DNA of 64,000 bases from JADGGM01 sp027307005 (GTDB taxonomy: Bacteria; Gemmatimonadota; Gemmatimonadetes; Gemmatimonadales; Gemmatimonadaceae): NCBI GenBank assembly GCA_035455745.1, contig DATIEP010000059.1, forward strand, positions 244,566 through 308,565. Reading direction: 5' to 3'. Shown here one piece after another: positions 9,244 to 18,272 of the stretch; positions within the stretch are counted from its first letter, which is position 1, and every line of letters begins with the position of its first letter. A model generated the notes under the pieces. It had not been told where the DNA came from. It did not search any database and worked only from the letters and a program-made list of their open reading frames with translations. Both the position numbers and the translations under genes were made by a program.

Positions 9244-11928
9244 CTACTCGGCGCGCAACGCCGTCAGCGGATCGAGACGCGCCGCCCGCCTCGCCGGAAT
9301 CCAACACGCGAGCAACGACGCACCGCTCAGTACCAAGGCCGCCACGGCATAGGCGACGACATCGAACGGTCCCACCCCGAACAGCAGCCGCGCCAACGCG
9401 GCACCGGCGCCCGCCGCGGCGATGGCGCCGATGGCGATGCCGCCGCCCGCCAGCCGCAACCCGTCCCGCACCACGAGCCGCGACACATCGCCCGGTCTCG
9501 CGCCTAACGCAACCCGCACGCCGAGCTCCGGCGTTCGTTGGACGACCGCATAGGAGAGCACGCCGTACAGTCCGACCACGGCCAGCGACAGCGCCGCGAT
9601 CGCGAAGCCCGTCAGCAGCCACACCAGGAACCGCCGGGTCGCAACCGACCGCGAGACCACGTCGCCCAGCGTCGTCCCGCCGTACACGGGCAGGCCGCCA
9701 TCCACCGACCAGATCGCCCGCCGCATCGCATCGAGCAACATCTGCGGATCGGACGCCGTCCGCACGATGAACACCGCGAACTGTGTCGCGCCGCTCTGCA
9801 GTTGGAACACCGACCCGTAAATCGTCGGCTGCACCGGCGCGTCCAGACCGCCGACGCGCACGTCGCCGACGACCCCCACGATCGTGAGCGGCCGACCGCC
9901 CCACCGCACCACTCGTCCCACCGCGCCTCCGTTAGGCCAGTAGTGCCGCGCCATGCTCTCGTTGATCACCGCCGACCAGGGCGCGTTCGGGACGTCGGCC
10001 GCGCCGAACGTGCGGCCGCGCAGCAACGGAATCCGCATCACGCGGAAATAGTCGTCGCCGACGAGCGCGTTGGCAGCCCAGTGGAACTCGTTCGGATCGC
10101 GGCCGTCCACCGTGAACCCGATCTCGCGCTCGTCGGCAATCGGGAGATGCGTCGTCAAGCCAACCGCCTCCGCGCCGGGCAGCGCACGCAGTCGCTCGAG
10201 GATCGTTCGCTCGGCGGTCCGGCGCTTGTCGTCGCTCGCGTAGCGATGGTAGTCGAATGTGGTGCGCGCCACGACCACGCCGTCCGGATCGAATCCGGGT
10301 GGCACCTCGAGCACGTGGATCAAACTCCGCACGAGCAGGCCCGCGCTCACCACCAGCACCATCGCGCTCGCCGCCTCGAACACCACGAGGGCGCTTCGCA
10401 GCTTCTGCCGCCCGCGGCCGCCCCCCACATCGCGACGCCCGGACCTGAGCGTCTCGCCCGCATCGCTCTTGGCCGAGCGGAGCGCCGGCACGACGCCGCA
10501 CACGAGAGCCGTGACTAACGCCAGCACCGCGGTGAACGCCAGCACCTGTCCATCGATCCGCGCCTGTGCCAGTCCCGCGATGTTGTCGGGTCCGAATCGC
10601 CGGATGATGCCCACCAGCGCCGCGGCCAGCCCGAGCCCCACGCCGGCGCCGACCGCGGCCAACACCAGCGCCTCGATCAGCGCCTGCCCGATCACGTGGC
10701 CGGCGCCCGCGCCTAACGCACGCCGCAGCGCCGCTTCCGGACGCCGCGACACCGCGCGCGCCAGCAGCAGATGCGCCGCGTTGGCGCAGGCGATGAGCAG
10801 CACCACCACCACCGCGCCCGCGAGCGCCAGCAGCAGCGGGCGCGCATCCGCGCGCGCGTCCGCCACCAGCCCGTCGACCATGGTCTGCGTCTGCACGTTC
10901 CCGGCGTAAATCTGCGGATACTCCTGGCGGAATCCGTCGACGATTCTCGTGAGGTCGGCGCGGGCATGGTCGAGCGTCACACCCGGCGCGAGGCGCGCGA
11001 CCATCCGCACATCGTAGCTCTCCGCGCGAGCGGCGAGCGCGGCGCGAGTGAACACGAGAGGCGTCCACAGGTCCGCCTTGTCGGAGAGCGGCATGCCCGG
11101 CCACGGAAACTCGAAGCCGCGCGGCATCACACCAACCACCGTGTACGATTGCTCGTTCAGACGAACCACCCGCCCAACGATGGATGCGTCCCCGCCGAAG
11201 CGACTCTGCCACAACGGGTAGCTCAGGATCGCGACCTTCCCGGCACCCTCCTGCCCGTCCGCCGCGGTGAAATCCCGGCCGAGGAGCGGCCGGACGCCCA
11301 GCGTCGCAAAGAGATTGCTGGTCACTTCCGCCGTGGCGAGGCGCTCGGGCGGCCCATCGCCCGTCAGGTCGAGCTCATCGTTCTCGAAGCCGGCCATCGC
11401 GGAGAAGACCCGATTCCGGTTTCGATAGTCCACGAATTCCGGCAGCGACGCGCCCAACCGGTCGCCGCTTCCGCCTAACGCCGGCAGGCGCTGCCACACC
11501 ATCACCAGCCGCGAGGGCGCGGTGTACGGCGGCGTCCGGAGCAGCACCGCGCGGACCAACCCTGCCACGGCGCTGTTGGCGCCGATGCCCAACGCAAGAG
11601 TCACGATCGCAGCCGCGGTAAACACCGGACTGCGGCGCAGCGAGCGAATGCTGTACGCGAGGTCTCGCCGGAGCATGCCGGCGCGTTCGCGCCCTTCGCG
11701 GCGCCGCTCGCGCTGAACGGCGGAATCGCGGAGCCGCTGCGCCGCCTGCTCGATGGGGCCGAATCGCGCGAGCGCTTCCGCCCGCGCATCCTCGGGCGAC
11801 ACACCGCGCGCAACGAGCTGCTCCACGCGCTGCTGCAGATGGAACGCCACCTCTTCGTCCATCTCCGCGCTCACGCGATCGCGGCCCTGCGACAGCCGCA
11901 GCACCCGCCTGACGCGCCGCTCGCTCAT
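9244..11928 (-). CDS. ADOP-type ABC transporter permease (MacB/FtsX-like)
   Basis: Large inner-membrane protein of 894 aa. Residues about 1-80 form the amphipathic ADOP prefix (DEEVAFHLQQRVEQLVARGV, then ARAEALARFGP). Two FtsX units follow, each with a periplasmic MacB-like domain and a membrane region: helix 1 around TLALGIGANSAV, a three-helix block near 340-460, and a second set near 720-890 ending in PARRAARLDPLTALRAE. No ATPase is encoded nearby, as is usual for these orphan permeases. Transport substrate unknown; export of lipids, peptides or drugs is the family guess. A PadR regulator gene lies 19 bp upstream on the same strand, the normal pairing for ADOPs. Confidence 0.9.
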   Translation of the reverse strand: MSERRVRRVLRLSQGRDRVSAEMDEEVAFHLQQRVEQLVARGVSPEDARAEALARFGPIEQAAQRLRDSAVQRERRREGRERAGMLRRDLAYSIRSLRRSPVFTAAAIVTLALGIGANSAVAGLVRAVLLRTPPYTAPSRLVMVWQRLPALGGSGDRLGASLPEFVDYRNRNRVFSAMAGFENDELDLTGDGPPERLATAEVTSNLFATLGVRPLLGRDFTAADGQEGAGKVAILSYPLWQSRFGGDASIVGRVVRLNEQSYTVVGVMPRGFEFPWPGMPLSDKADLWTPLVFTRAALAARAESYDVRMVARLAPGVTLDHARADLTRIVDGFRQEYPQIYAGNVQTQTMVDGLVADARADARPLLLALAGAVVVVLLIACANAAHLLLARAVSRRPEAALRRALGAGAGHVIGQALIEALVLAAVGAGVGLGLAAALVGIIRRFGPDNIAGLAQARIDGQVLAFTAVLALVTALVCGVVPALRSAKSDAGETLRSGRRDVGGGRGRQKLRSALVVFEAASAMVLVVSAGLLVRSLIHVLEVPPGFDPDGVVVARTTFDYHRYASDDKRRTAERTILERLRALPGAEAVGLTTHLPIADEREIGFTVDGRDPNEFHWAANALVGDDYFRVMRIPLLRGRTFGAADVPNAPWSAVINESMARHYWPNGGAVGRVVRWGGRPLTIVGVVGDVRVGGLDAPVQPTIYGSVFQLQSGATQFAVFIVRTASDPQMLLDAMRRAIWSVDGGLPVYGGTTLGDVVSRSVATRRFLVWLLTGFAIAALSLAVVGLYGVLSYAVVQRTPELGVRVALGARPGDVSRLVVRDGLRLAGGGIAIGAIAAAGAGAALARLLFGVGPFDVVAYAVAALVLSGASLLACWIPARRAARLDPLTALRAE

Positions 11929-11947
11929 CGCGCACCCCGCGCGCGCA

Positions 11948-12298
11948 TCACGCCGGCGCGGTGCGCCGGCGCGCGGTGAGGATGCTCGTCACCGTCTCCG
12001 CGTACCGCACCCACCGCGCGCTTTCGGCGCGCAGATGCGCACGGCCGGCCGCCGTGATCCGGTAGTACCGCGCCCGACGATTGTTCTCGGTGATTCCCCA
12101 CTCGGCTTCGACCAGACCGCGCTCTTCCATGCGATGCAGCGCCTGGTAGAGCGCGCTGTCATCGACATCGAGCCGACCGCTCGAGTGCGCCTCGAGCCAC
12201 GACGTGATCTCGAAGCCGTGCATGGCTCCCCACGACAATCCCTTGAGGACCAGCACATCCAACGTCCCCTTGACCAGGGGCAACGCCTCGGCCGCCAT
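11948..12298 (-). CDS. PadR-family transcriptional regulator
   Basis: Winged-helix regulator of 116 aa: KGTLDVLVLKGLSWGAMHGF at the N-terminus, then DDSALYQALHRMEERGLVEA (recognition helix and wing) and RRARYYRITAAGRAHL. It is the first gene of a two-gene operon with the ADOP permease and probably represses it and itself through the palindrome overlapping its promoter at 12301-12333. The ligand is unknown. Confidence 0.93.
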   Translation of the reverse strand: MAAEALPLVKGTLDVLVLKGLSWGAMHGFEITSWLEAHSSGRLDVDDSALYQALHRMEERGLVEAEWGITENNRRARYYRITAAGRAHLRAESARWVRYAETVTSILTARRRTAPA

Positions 12299-12300
12299 TG

Positions 12301-12358
12301 AGACTCTCAGTGAATGATCTCACCTGAGAGTCTAGAACATGCGGGGGGAGCCTGTCAA
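12301..12358 (-). promoter_or_regulatory. padR-ADOP promoter with palindromic operator
   Basis: On the minus strand TTGACA (12358-12353), an 18-base spacer and TAGACT (12334-12329) form a promoter. A perfect 10-bp inverted repeat AGACTCTCAG ... CTGAGAGTCT (12301-12310 and 12324-12333, 13 bases between) covers the -10 box and the start region and ends 3 bases before the ATG. This is the placement expected of an autorepressor site for the PadR protein. Confidence 0.7.
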
Positions 12359-12377
12359 CTGGCCGGCGCGGCTCCGG

Positions 12378-13634
12378 CTACGTGCCGGTGCGCATGAGCG
12401 CCTGGCCGGCCCGCTGCACCGCGATCGCGCGCAAGTTCGGCGTCCAGATGCTCACGCGGTTGCGTCCGCCATCTTTCGCCGCGTACAACGCCTCGTCGGC
12501 CCGCGAATGCAGATCGTGCACCACGTTCTCATCCGCCACCCGGTCGGCCACGAGTCCGATGCTCACCGTCACCGGGACCTTGCCCGAAATCCCCTGGAAG
12601 CGGCGCTTCGAGACTTCTTCCCGCGTGCGCGTCGCCAGGCGGAATGCGCCGGCGGCGTTCGTCTCGGGCAGCAGCAGCATGAACTCGTCGCCCCCGGTGC
12701 GCGCCACCACGTCGCCCGTGCGCGCCACCGACCGCAAGAGCTCGCCCACCTCCTGGATCACCGCGTCGCCCGCCAGATGCCCGAACGTGTCGTTGATGGT
12801 CTTGAAGTGATCGACGTCGATCGCAATCAGCGCCAGCTCGCGGCCGGTCCGCGCGGCCCGCGAAACTTCGCGCGCCAGCTGCTGCTCCAACCCGCGCCGG
12901 TTCTGGCATCCGCTCAGCGCGTCGGTCATCACGAGATTCGCGAGCTGCGGACGGACGCGGTTGTACGCGCGGCCCACCAGCGTCACGCTGTCCGGCCGCT
13001 TGTCCGCCGCGGCGTCGTACTCGCCGGAGAAGTCGCCGCCTTCCGCCCGTTCGAACAGCGAGACGATCTCGTTGAGCCGCCAGTTGAAATTGCTGTAGTG
13101 GACGATGAACGTCACGGCCGCCACGGTGAACACCGCCGCCGTGCCTAACTCTGACGTCCACGACAGCACGGCGCCGTTCGCGATCGCGTTCGACACCAGG
13201 CCGAGGTAGCCGGCCACGAGCCCGCCCAACACCATCCAGGCCAGCCGCCGCCCGAAATAGAATTCGGTGAGATGCAGAATCGCAAAACCGCCTAACAACA
13301 CGCGGTCGTAATGCTGCGGAGGCATCAACAGGTATGCGATGGCGAGCATGAACAACACGTCGGACGCCATCGTCACCGCCACCATCCAATCGCGCGCCGC
13401 GCCGCGCCGGCGCGCACTGCGGCCCAGCCACAAATTGACCACCAGATAGCTGAGCAGCGTCAACAGCCCCACTCGCGGCGAGTGCGTGACCGTCGACGTG
13501 AGGTGCAGGATCAGCCCGACTGCGCCGGCCAAGGCCGCGAATCCTGCGCGAACCTTGCCCTGCCACAACAGCACCTCGGCGTTGGTCTGCTCGTGGGCGT
13601 GTGACGGCGTCGTAGTCGAGAGTGCGTCTGGCAT
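12378..13634 (-). CDS. Membrane-bound diguanylate cyclase (GGDEF)
   Basis: Protein of 418 aa. About six hydrophobic segments fill residues 30-180. A linker like a HAMP or signalling helix leads to a GGDEF domain (about 235-400). The active-site loop is the canonical GGDEF (about 314-318), and RTGD five residues before it is an intact inhibitory I-site (RxxD). It should therefore make c-di-GMP from GTP and be product-inhibited. The membrane part is not a named sensor domain that I recognise. No partner gene is adjacent; the HD-GYP protein at 41976-43616 could provide the opposing activity. Confidence 0.92.
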   Translation of the reverse strand: MPDALSTTTPSHAHEQTNAEVLLWQGKVRAGFAALAGAVGLILHLTSTVTHSPRVGLLTLLSYLVVNLWLGRSARRRGAARDWMVAVTMASDVLFMLAIAYLLMPPQHYDRVLLGGFAILHLTEFYFGRRLAWMVLGGLVAGYLGLVSNAIANGAVLSWTSELGTAAVFTVAAVTFIVHYSNFNWRLNEIVSLFERAEGGDFSGEYDAAADKRPDSVTLVGRAYNRVRPQLANLVMTDALSGCQNRRGLEQQLAREVSRAARTGRELALIAIDVDHFKTINDTFGHLAGDAVIQEVGELLRSVARTGDVVARTGGDEFMLLLPETNAAGAFRLATRTREEVSKRRFQGISGKVPVTVSIGLVADRVADENVVHDLHSRADEALYAAKDGGRNRVSIWTPNLRAIAVQRAGQALMRTGT

Positions 13635-13837
13635 CCGCTATGACTGCGTGGTGAACGCCACGATGGGGAGCGCAGACGCCGGCGCACGTCCCTTAGGAAA
13701 GGCGACGAAAGCGCTTGCGACGTTCGGCAACCTGGCGATTGCTGCACAGCGTGCTGGCGTGCTCTTTCGACGACGCGCCCAAGGACGATGTAACCAGTCG
13801 ACGACGCTCGTCCGCTGCAGCCAGACTACTCGCTGAC

Positions 13838-14209
13838 TTACTTCGCGCGCCGAATCCGGCCCTTGACGATCCGATTCCGCTCGTCCACGAACACCACCCT
13901 CGGCGCGAACACCGCAAGCTCGCTCTCGTCGTAGTCAGCGTAGCTCATGACGATGACCGGATCGCCCGGCGCGCCCATCCTCGCCGCCGCCCCGTTCAAC
14001 TGGATGGTGCCGCTCCCGCGCTCACCCTCGATCACGTACGTCTCGAGTCGCGAGCCCGTATTCACGTTCACCACTTGCACTTGCTCGTACGGCTCGAGAT
14101 CGGCCGCGTCCATCAGGTCGCGGTCCAACGTCAAGCTGCCCTCATATTGCAGATCCGCGCCGGTAATCGTTGCGCGATGGATCTTCGACTTGCACATCCT
14201 GCGACGCAT
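13838..14209 (-). CDS. panD: Aspartate 1-decarboxylase proenzyme
   Basis: Pyruvoyl enzyme that makes beta-alanine for pantothenate and CoA; 123 aa. From the ATG at 14209 (MRRRMCKSKIHRATITGADL) the numbering fits the family exactly: Lys9, the Gly24-Ser25 self-cleavage site in QYEGS, Arg54 and Tyr58. The frame is open upstream to a TTG at 14302, but that 31-residue extension is unlike other PanD proteins. No other pantothenate genes are in the window. The 203 bp between panD and the diguanylate cyclase gene show nothing I can name. Confidence 0.95.
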   Translation of the reverse strand: MRRRMCKSKIHRATITGADLQYEGSLTLDRDLMDAADLEPYEQVQVVNVNTGSRLETYVIEGERGSGTIQLNGAAARMGAPGDPVIVMSYADYDESELAVFAPRVVFVDERNRIVKGRIRRAK

Positions 14210-14258
14210 AGTGTCCGCGCTCTCATTCGTAGATGCCGGATTCCGCGCCCGGACCGCT

Positions 14259-14306
14259 CTAGGTCCGAACACTGTGAAAGATAGCCGCCCCAGGTAAGCC
14301 AATCAT
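14259..14306 (-). other. Possible 15-codon leader ORF before panD
   Basis: AAGGAG is followed 7 bases on by ATG at 14306 and 15 codons (MIGLPGAAIFHSVRT) to a TAG at 14259, 50 bases before the panD start. The binding site is stronger than the one before panD itself. It could be a leader peptide or chance. Confidence 0.2.
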
Positions 14307-14393
14307 GACAGCTCCTTTCCCCAACAATTCCAGTTCGGCCTTGCCCCTCACCGTCTGATCTGTTCGCCCTCATCCATCCGGCTCTGTCTTTAA

Positions 14394-14440
14394 GTGTCCG
14401 TCTTGTCCGCCTTTATGTCTTGTCCGTCCGTGTCCGTCTG
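14394..14440. repeat. GGACA-rich short tandem repeat, intergenic
   Basis: On the minus strand the sequence runs GGACACGGACGGACAAG then CATAAAGGCGGACAAGACGG: GGACA units every 5-9 bases, lying between panD and the outer-membrane protein gene. The CATAAAG-CGGACAA-GGACAC pattern reappears in the palindrome at 37204-37507 (37299-37326), so the two intergenic regions share a repeat family. It is neither coding nor CRISPR-like. Confidence 0.5.
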
Positions 14441-14447
14441 GCCCGCC

Positions 14448-16823
14448 TTACGGGCGAGCCTCCAGATACATCGCGCCGCGCCAGGACCTCGACGGCTGGA
14501 TGCCGTGCGCGAGATCGACGTGCAGCAAACCGTCCAGTAACGACAACCCCACGCCCGCGCCGCTGATCGGACGGCCCGGCGACGACCAGTCGCTGCGAGC
14601 CCCCGCCCAGCCGATGTCGAAAAACACCGTCGGCCGAAACGCCAGGAGCCCGTACCCGAGCTCGGCGCGGCTGAACCAGTACGCGTCGCCCGCCTCCGCA
14701 CCCATGATCTGGCCTCGCACGGTCTGCCCGCCGCCGAGGTACCACAGACGTTGCGGAGCGACGGTCCCGACGCTCGTGCCCGCACTCGCGCTCAGCGATG
14801 CGTCGAGCCCCGACCATATGCCGCGCGACACCGATGCGTCGAGCGACCCGCGCCCGTAATCGAATGTGCCCGCCGCGCCCTCGAGCGAGGCGCCGAGGCC
14901 GACGCGCCAACCGGCCGGGTCGAGTCCGAACTCGTCGTGCGCCGACACCACGCCGCCGGCCTCGCCGGCGCGCGCGGCGCGAATGTTGGGCGGCGCGCCA
15001 TCGCGCGCGCCTAACGCGTGATACAGCGAGAACCGCGTGTTGACGTCGGCGTTCCGTTGGTCCTCGGCGAACGCGCGCCACTGGATGGTGACCCGTCCGT
15101 CACGCCGGCCGCCGAGCTCCGCACCCCAGGCGCGATAATAGAATGCGTCGTCGTTACCCAGCATGAGCGCTCCGATCGAGCTGCCGAGCGAGAACGGGTC
15201 GCCCCACGGGCTCACCGGCACCAATCTCCGGTAGGCGCCTAACGATAACGTTCGCACCCCATCCGACCGCTGGACCTGCGCGTCGAACCCGGGCTGCAGG
15301 TCCGCGACGCCGAAGCGGCCGGTGACGCTTCCCGACAGCCCGGCGCCGAACTGCTCGTCCAGGCGCGCGCCGAGCGACAACCCTTCCACGCGGTTGTAGC
15401 GGGTCAGCCCGTCCTCGAGGCCGTAGTGCAGAGACGGCGCACCCGGACTCCAGCCCGGCTGCACGCCTAACCCCAGTGACTTGAGTACGGCGTCGCGGTC
15501 CGGAACGCCGAAGGTCTCCGCGCCCGAGTCGAAGATCGACGGCGGCAGCTCCGGCGAGTGCGCCAACGCCGCCGTGTCGCACGGAATTCGGATCTCGATC
15601 GGCAGCGCGCCGCCGTGCCGCATCTGATATCGCACGAGCGTATCGGCGCGCGGGCACCTGATCGACTGCATGTCGGGATCGTCGTCGCCCTCGCCGTGCC
15701 GGCGCTCGCGGCGACGAGCGGCGCGTATCGAATCACGCCGCGCCTCGCGCGCCGAATCCGTCACCGCCGCCACCGCGATCGGCGGCAGCGAATCCGCCAC
15801 GTTCACACTCGCGTACCGGAAATTCTGCTCGACCGAGAACGTCGCATGCGTCGGGCCGATGCGAGCGCGACCCTCGATCGTTTGTACGCGCGGCATCCAC
15901 CAGCGCTCGTCCACCAGGCCGTACTCGACGATGAACGCGGAGACAGTTGCGCGCATCGGGAAGATCAACGGCTTGACTAACGTTGGAACGTCGTCGAACG
16001 AGTGCGGGTCGTCGCGACGGGCCATGTCGGCGATGTCCATGTCTGCCGCAGGGCGGTACACGGCGCGCACGAGCTGCCCCGATGACGCATCGATCCACAA
16101 CGAGCCGACGATCAAGTCGTACCGCGGCGCGCGCGGAATCACCCGAATCTCGCGTAGTCGAATCCGCCGTCCGTCCGGAAACGCCAGCGACACCGAGTCG
16201 CCGGTCGCAAATCGATACATCGACTCGGCGCCGTCCTCGAGCGGATGAATCATCGGCGAGCCGCGCCGCTGGCGCGATCGCACCACTTCCGAGAAACCGA
16301 CAAGGCCCTCGCGTCCCGGGAAATACGGCACCGGATTGTCATCCAACATGTCCGACAGCACGCGCGCGCCCGGATACGCGAGGGGAATCGCTGTGCGCGC
16401 CGCGAGAACGTCGATGTGCGCGCCAACGCCGCGCGTCCAACGCACGCGCGATGCACCTTCGCTGCGGATGAGCAGTCGCTCTGGACCGTGCGCGCCGAGC
16501 CCGAAGTTGACGGTGAACCGGCGCTTTGCTGTCGCGTCGTATGCTTTGAGCGACGAATCCTGGCTCACGCGCGCCGCACGCGCACGAGCCACGAGCGTGC
16601 GCGCCGTGGAATCCTCGTACGCATTGGCGATCTGCGCCGGCGTCGCGACCAGCGGCGTGTCGGCGCGCGTCGCCGCCTGCGCGGTGTCTCGCGCAGCGTG
16701 AACCTGCAGTGCGAACACAACTCCAAGCCAAAGCAGCATGCCGCCGATCACGTGGGTGTCGTGTGTGCGCCGTACGAGCGCCTGCGCGGTCCGGTTTCGT
16801 CGGCCGGCCCATTGCGATTTCAT
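14448..16823 (-). CDS. Large exported beta-barrel outer-membrane protein
   Basis: Protein of about 791 aa. An Arg-rich N-terminus leads to a hydrophobic segment (GGMLLWLGVVFALQVHA), a likely signal sequence. The first half (about 50-400) is a globular periplasmic or surface region. The second half (about 460-790) is rich in alternating polar/aromatic strands and in Gly-Leu-Gly turns and ends in a short strand (GAMYLEARP), which suits a beta-barrel of the BamA/TpsB type (RLWYLGGGQTVRG resembles their final repeat). Start uncertain: ATGs at 16823 and 16739 both work. Divergent from the M20 peptidase. Function unknown. Confidence 0.7.
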   Translation of the reverse strand: MKSQWAGRRNRTAQALVRRTHDTHVIGGMLLWLGVVFALQVHAARDTAQAATRADTPLVATPAQIANAYEDSTARTLVARARAARVSQDSSLKAYDATAKRRFTVNFGLGAHGPERLLIRSEGASRVRWTRGVGAHIDVLAARTAIPLAYPGARVLSDMLDDNPVPYFPGREGLVGFSEVVRSRQRRGSPMIHPLEDGAESMYRFATGDSVSLAFPDGRRIRLREIRVIPRAPRYDLIVGSLWIDASSGQLVRAVYRPAADMDIADMARRDDPHSFDDVPTLVKPLIFPMRATVSAFIVEYGLVDERWWMPRVQTIEGRARIGPTHATFSVEQNFRYASVNVADSLPPIAVAAVTDSAREARRDSIRAARRRERRHGEGDDDPDMQSIRCPRADTLVRYQMRHGGALPIEIRIPCDTAALAHSPELPPSIFDSGAETFGVPDRDAVLKSLGLGVQPGWSPGAPSLHYGLEDGLTRYNRVEGLSLGARLDEQFGAGLSGSVTGRFGVADLQPGFDAQVQRSDGVRTLSLGAYRRLVPVSPWGDPFSLGSSIGALMLGNDDAFYYRAWGAELGGRRDGRVTIQWRAFAEDQRNADVNTRFSLYHALGARDGAPPNIRAARAGEAGGVVSAHDEFGLDPAGWRVGLGASLEGAAGTFDYGRGSLDASVSRGIWSGLDASLSASAGTSVGTVAPQRLWYLGGGQTVRGQIMGAEAGDAYWFSRAELGYGLLAFRPTVFFDIGWAGARSDWSSPGRPISGAGVGLSLLDGLLHVDLAHGIQPSRSWRGAMYLEARP

Positions 16824-16846
16824 GCGCACGGTCGCCGATTCCTGCA

Positions 16847-18259
16847 ATGCGATGCTCTTCTCTCGCGGCGGCGCTCGCCATGCTCGCGGCGCCGGTGACC
16901 GCCGTTTGTGCCCAACGATCGGCCGCGCTCGACTGGAACGCGTTGGGCGACACGGCCGTGCAGCTGCTCGCCGGCTACATCCGCGTCAACACGACGAACC
17001 CGCCGGGCAACGAGATGGCGGCGATCAAGTTCCTGATACCCGTCCTCGAGCGCGAAGGGTTCACGGTGCAGGTGCTCGACACGGAAACGACGGCGCTTGG
17101 TCCGTCGCGCGGAAACCTGTACGTGCGCCTCAAGGGCGACGGCACCAAGAAAGGCATCGCGCTCGTGCACCACATGGACGTAGTGCCGGCGATGCCCAAA
17201 TTCTGGAGCGTCGATCCGTTCGGCGGCGTCATCAAGGACGGCTACATCTACGGCCGCGGTGCGTTAGACATGAAGAGCGAAGGCATCGTGCAGCTCATGG
17301 CGATGATCGCCCTCGAACGCTCCGGAATCCGTCGCACGCGCGACATCGTGTTCATCGGCAATTCCGACGAAGAGCTCGGCAGCAGCGGCGCGCGCATCTT
17401 CGCATCGCGGCACGCGGATCTGCTCGAGGGCGTCGAGTACCTGCTCACCGAGGGCGGCGACAACCTCGTCCACGACGGCACGCTCGAGTACGCCGGCGTC
17501 AGCGTCTCGGAGAAGCGGACGTTCTGGCAGCATCTCACCGTGCACGGCATCGCGTCGCACGCGTCGCGCCCAACGAAGAACAATCCGGTGCCGCGCCTCG
17601 TGGCGGCGCTCGACAAGCTCGCGCACTACGAGACACCGCTGCACGTCACGCCCGGCGTCGCAAAATTCCTGCACGACATTGCGCCGACGTACTCCGGCGA
17701 AGAGCGTACGTGGCTCTCCGATGTGCGCACCGCGCTGCGCGACCCGCGTGCGCGTGCATGGATCACGAGCAACATCTACTGGAATGCGATCCTGCGAAAC
17801 ACGATTTCCGAGACGGTGCTCTCGGCTTCGAACAAGACGAACGTCATCCCATCCGAAGCGACCGCCGAGCTCGACATTCGATTGCTGCCCGACGCCGATC
17901 CGGCTGCCGTGCTGGCGCGGCTCCAGGCCGTGGTGAGCGACACGGCAGTGCACTGGACGCCCTTCGCGCCGGTGAACGCACCGCTCGAGAGCCCGATCGA
18001 CACCGACCTGTTCCGAGCGATCGAGCGCGCCGCGCGCGACCGCGTGCCCGGCGCCATCGTGACGACGCCGATGCTCACGGGCGCAACCGATCGGCCGTAC
18101 TATCGAGCGTTAGGCATCGTGACCTACGGCTTCGACCCGTTCCAGGTGGAGAGCAGCGACGCCCAGCGGGGCGTGCACGGCACCGACGAGCGGATCTCGA
18201 CGGCCAACGTCCGCGCCGGCGTCCGGTACCTGTACGACGTGCTCCGCTACGCGCAGTGA
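16847..18259 (+). CDS. Exported M20-family metallopeptidase
   Basis: Zinc carboxypeptidase/aminoacylase-like enzyme of 470 aa. The ATG at 16847 gives a clean signal peptide (RCSSLAAALAMLAAPVTAVC, then AQ). Metal-site motifs are in order: LVHHMDVVPAM (His, Asp), GRGALDMKSEG (Asp), NSDEELGSSGA (general base and ligand Glu) and a C-terminal His in GVHGTDERIS. A dimerisation domain fills about 230-350. It should release amino acids from peptides outside the cytoplasm. It converges on the hydroxyproline operon with only 13 bp between stops, so collagen-like peptide use is a tempting but unproven link. Confidence 0.9.
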   Translation: MRCSSLAAALAMLAAPVTAVCAQRSAALDWNALGDTAVQLLAGYIRVNTTNPPGNEMAAIKFLIPVLEREGFTVQVLDTETTALGPSRGNLYVRLKGDGTKKGIALVHHMDVVPAMPKFWSVDPFGGVIKDGYIYGRGALDMKSEGIVQLMAMIALERSGIRRTRDIVFIGNSDEELGSSGARIFASRHADLLEGVEYLLTEGGDNLVHDGTLEYAGVSVSEKRTFWQHLTVHGIASHASRPTKNNPVPRLVAALDKLAHYETPLHVTPGVAKFLHDIAPTYSGEERTWLSDVRTALRDPRARAWITSNIYWNAILRNTISETVLSASNKTNVIPSEATAELDIRLLPDADPAAVLARLQAVVSDTAVHWTPFAPVNAPLESPIDTDLFRAIERAARDRVPGAIVTTPMLTGATDRPYYRALGIVTYGFDPFQVESSDAQRGVHGTDERISTANVRAGVRYLYDVLRYAQ

Positions 18260-18272
18260 TGCGCTCCGGCGC

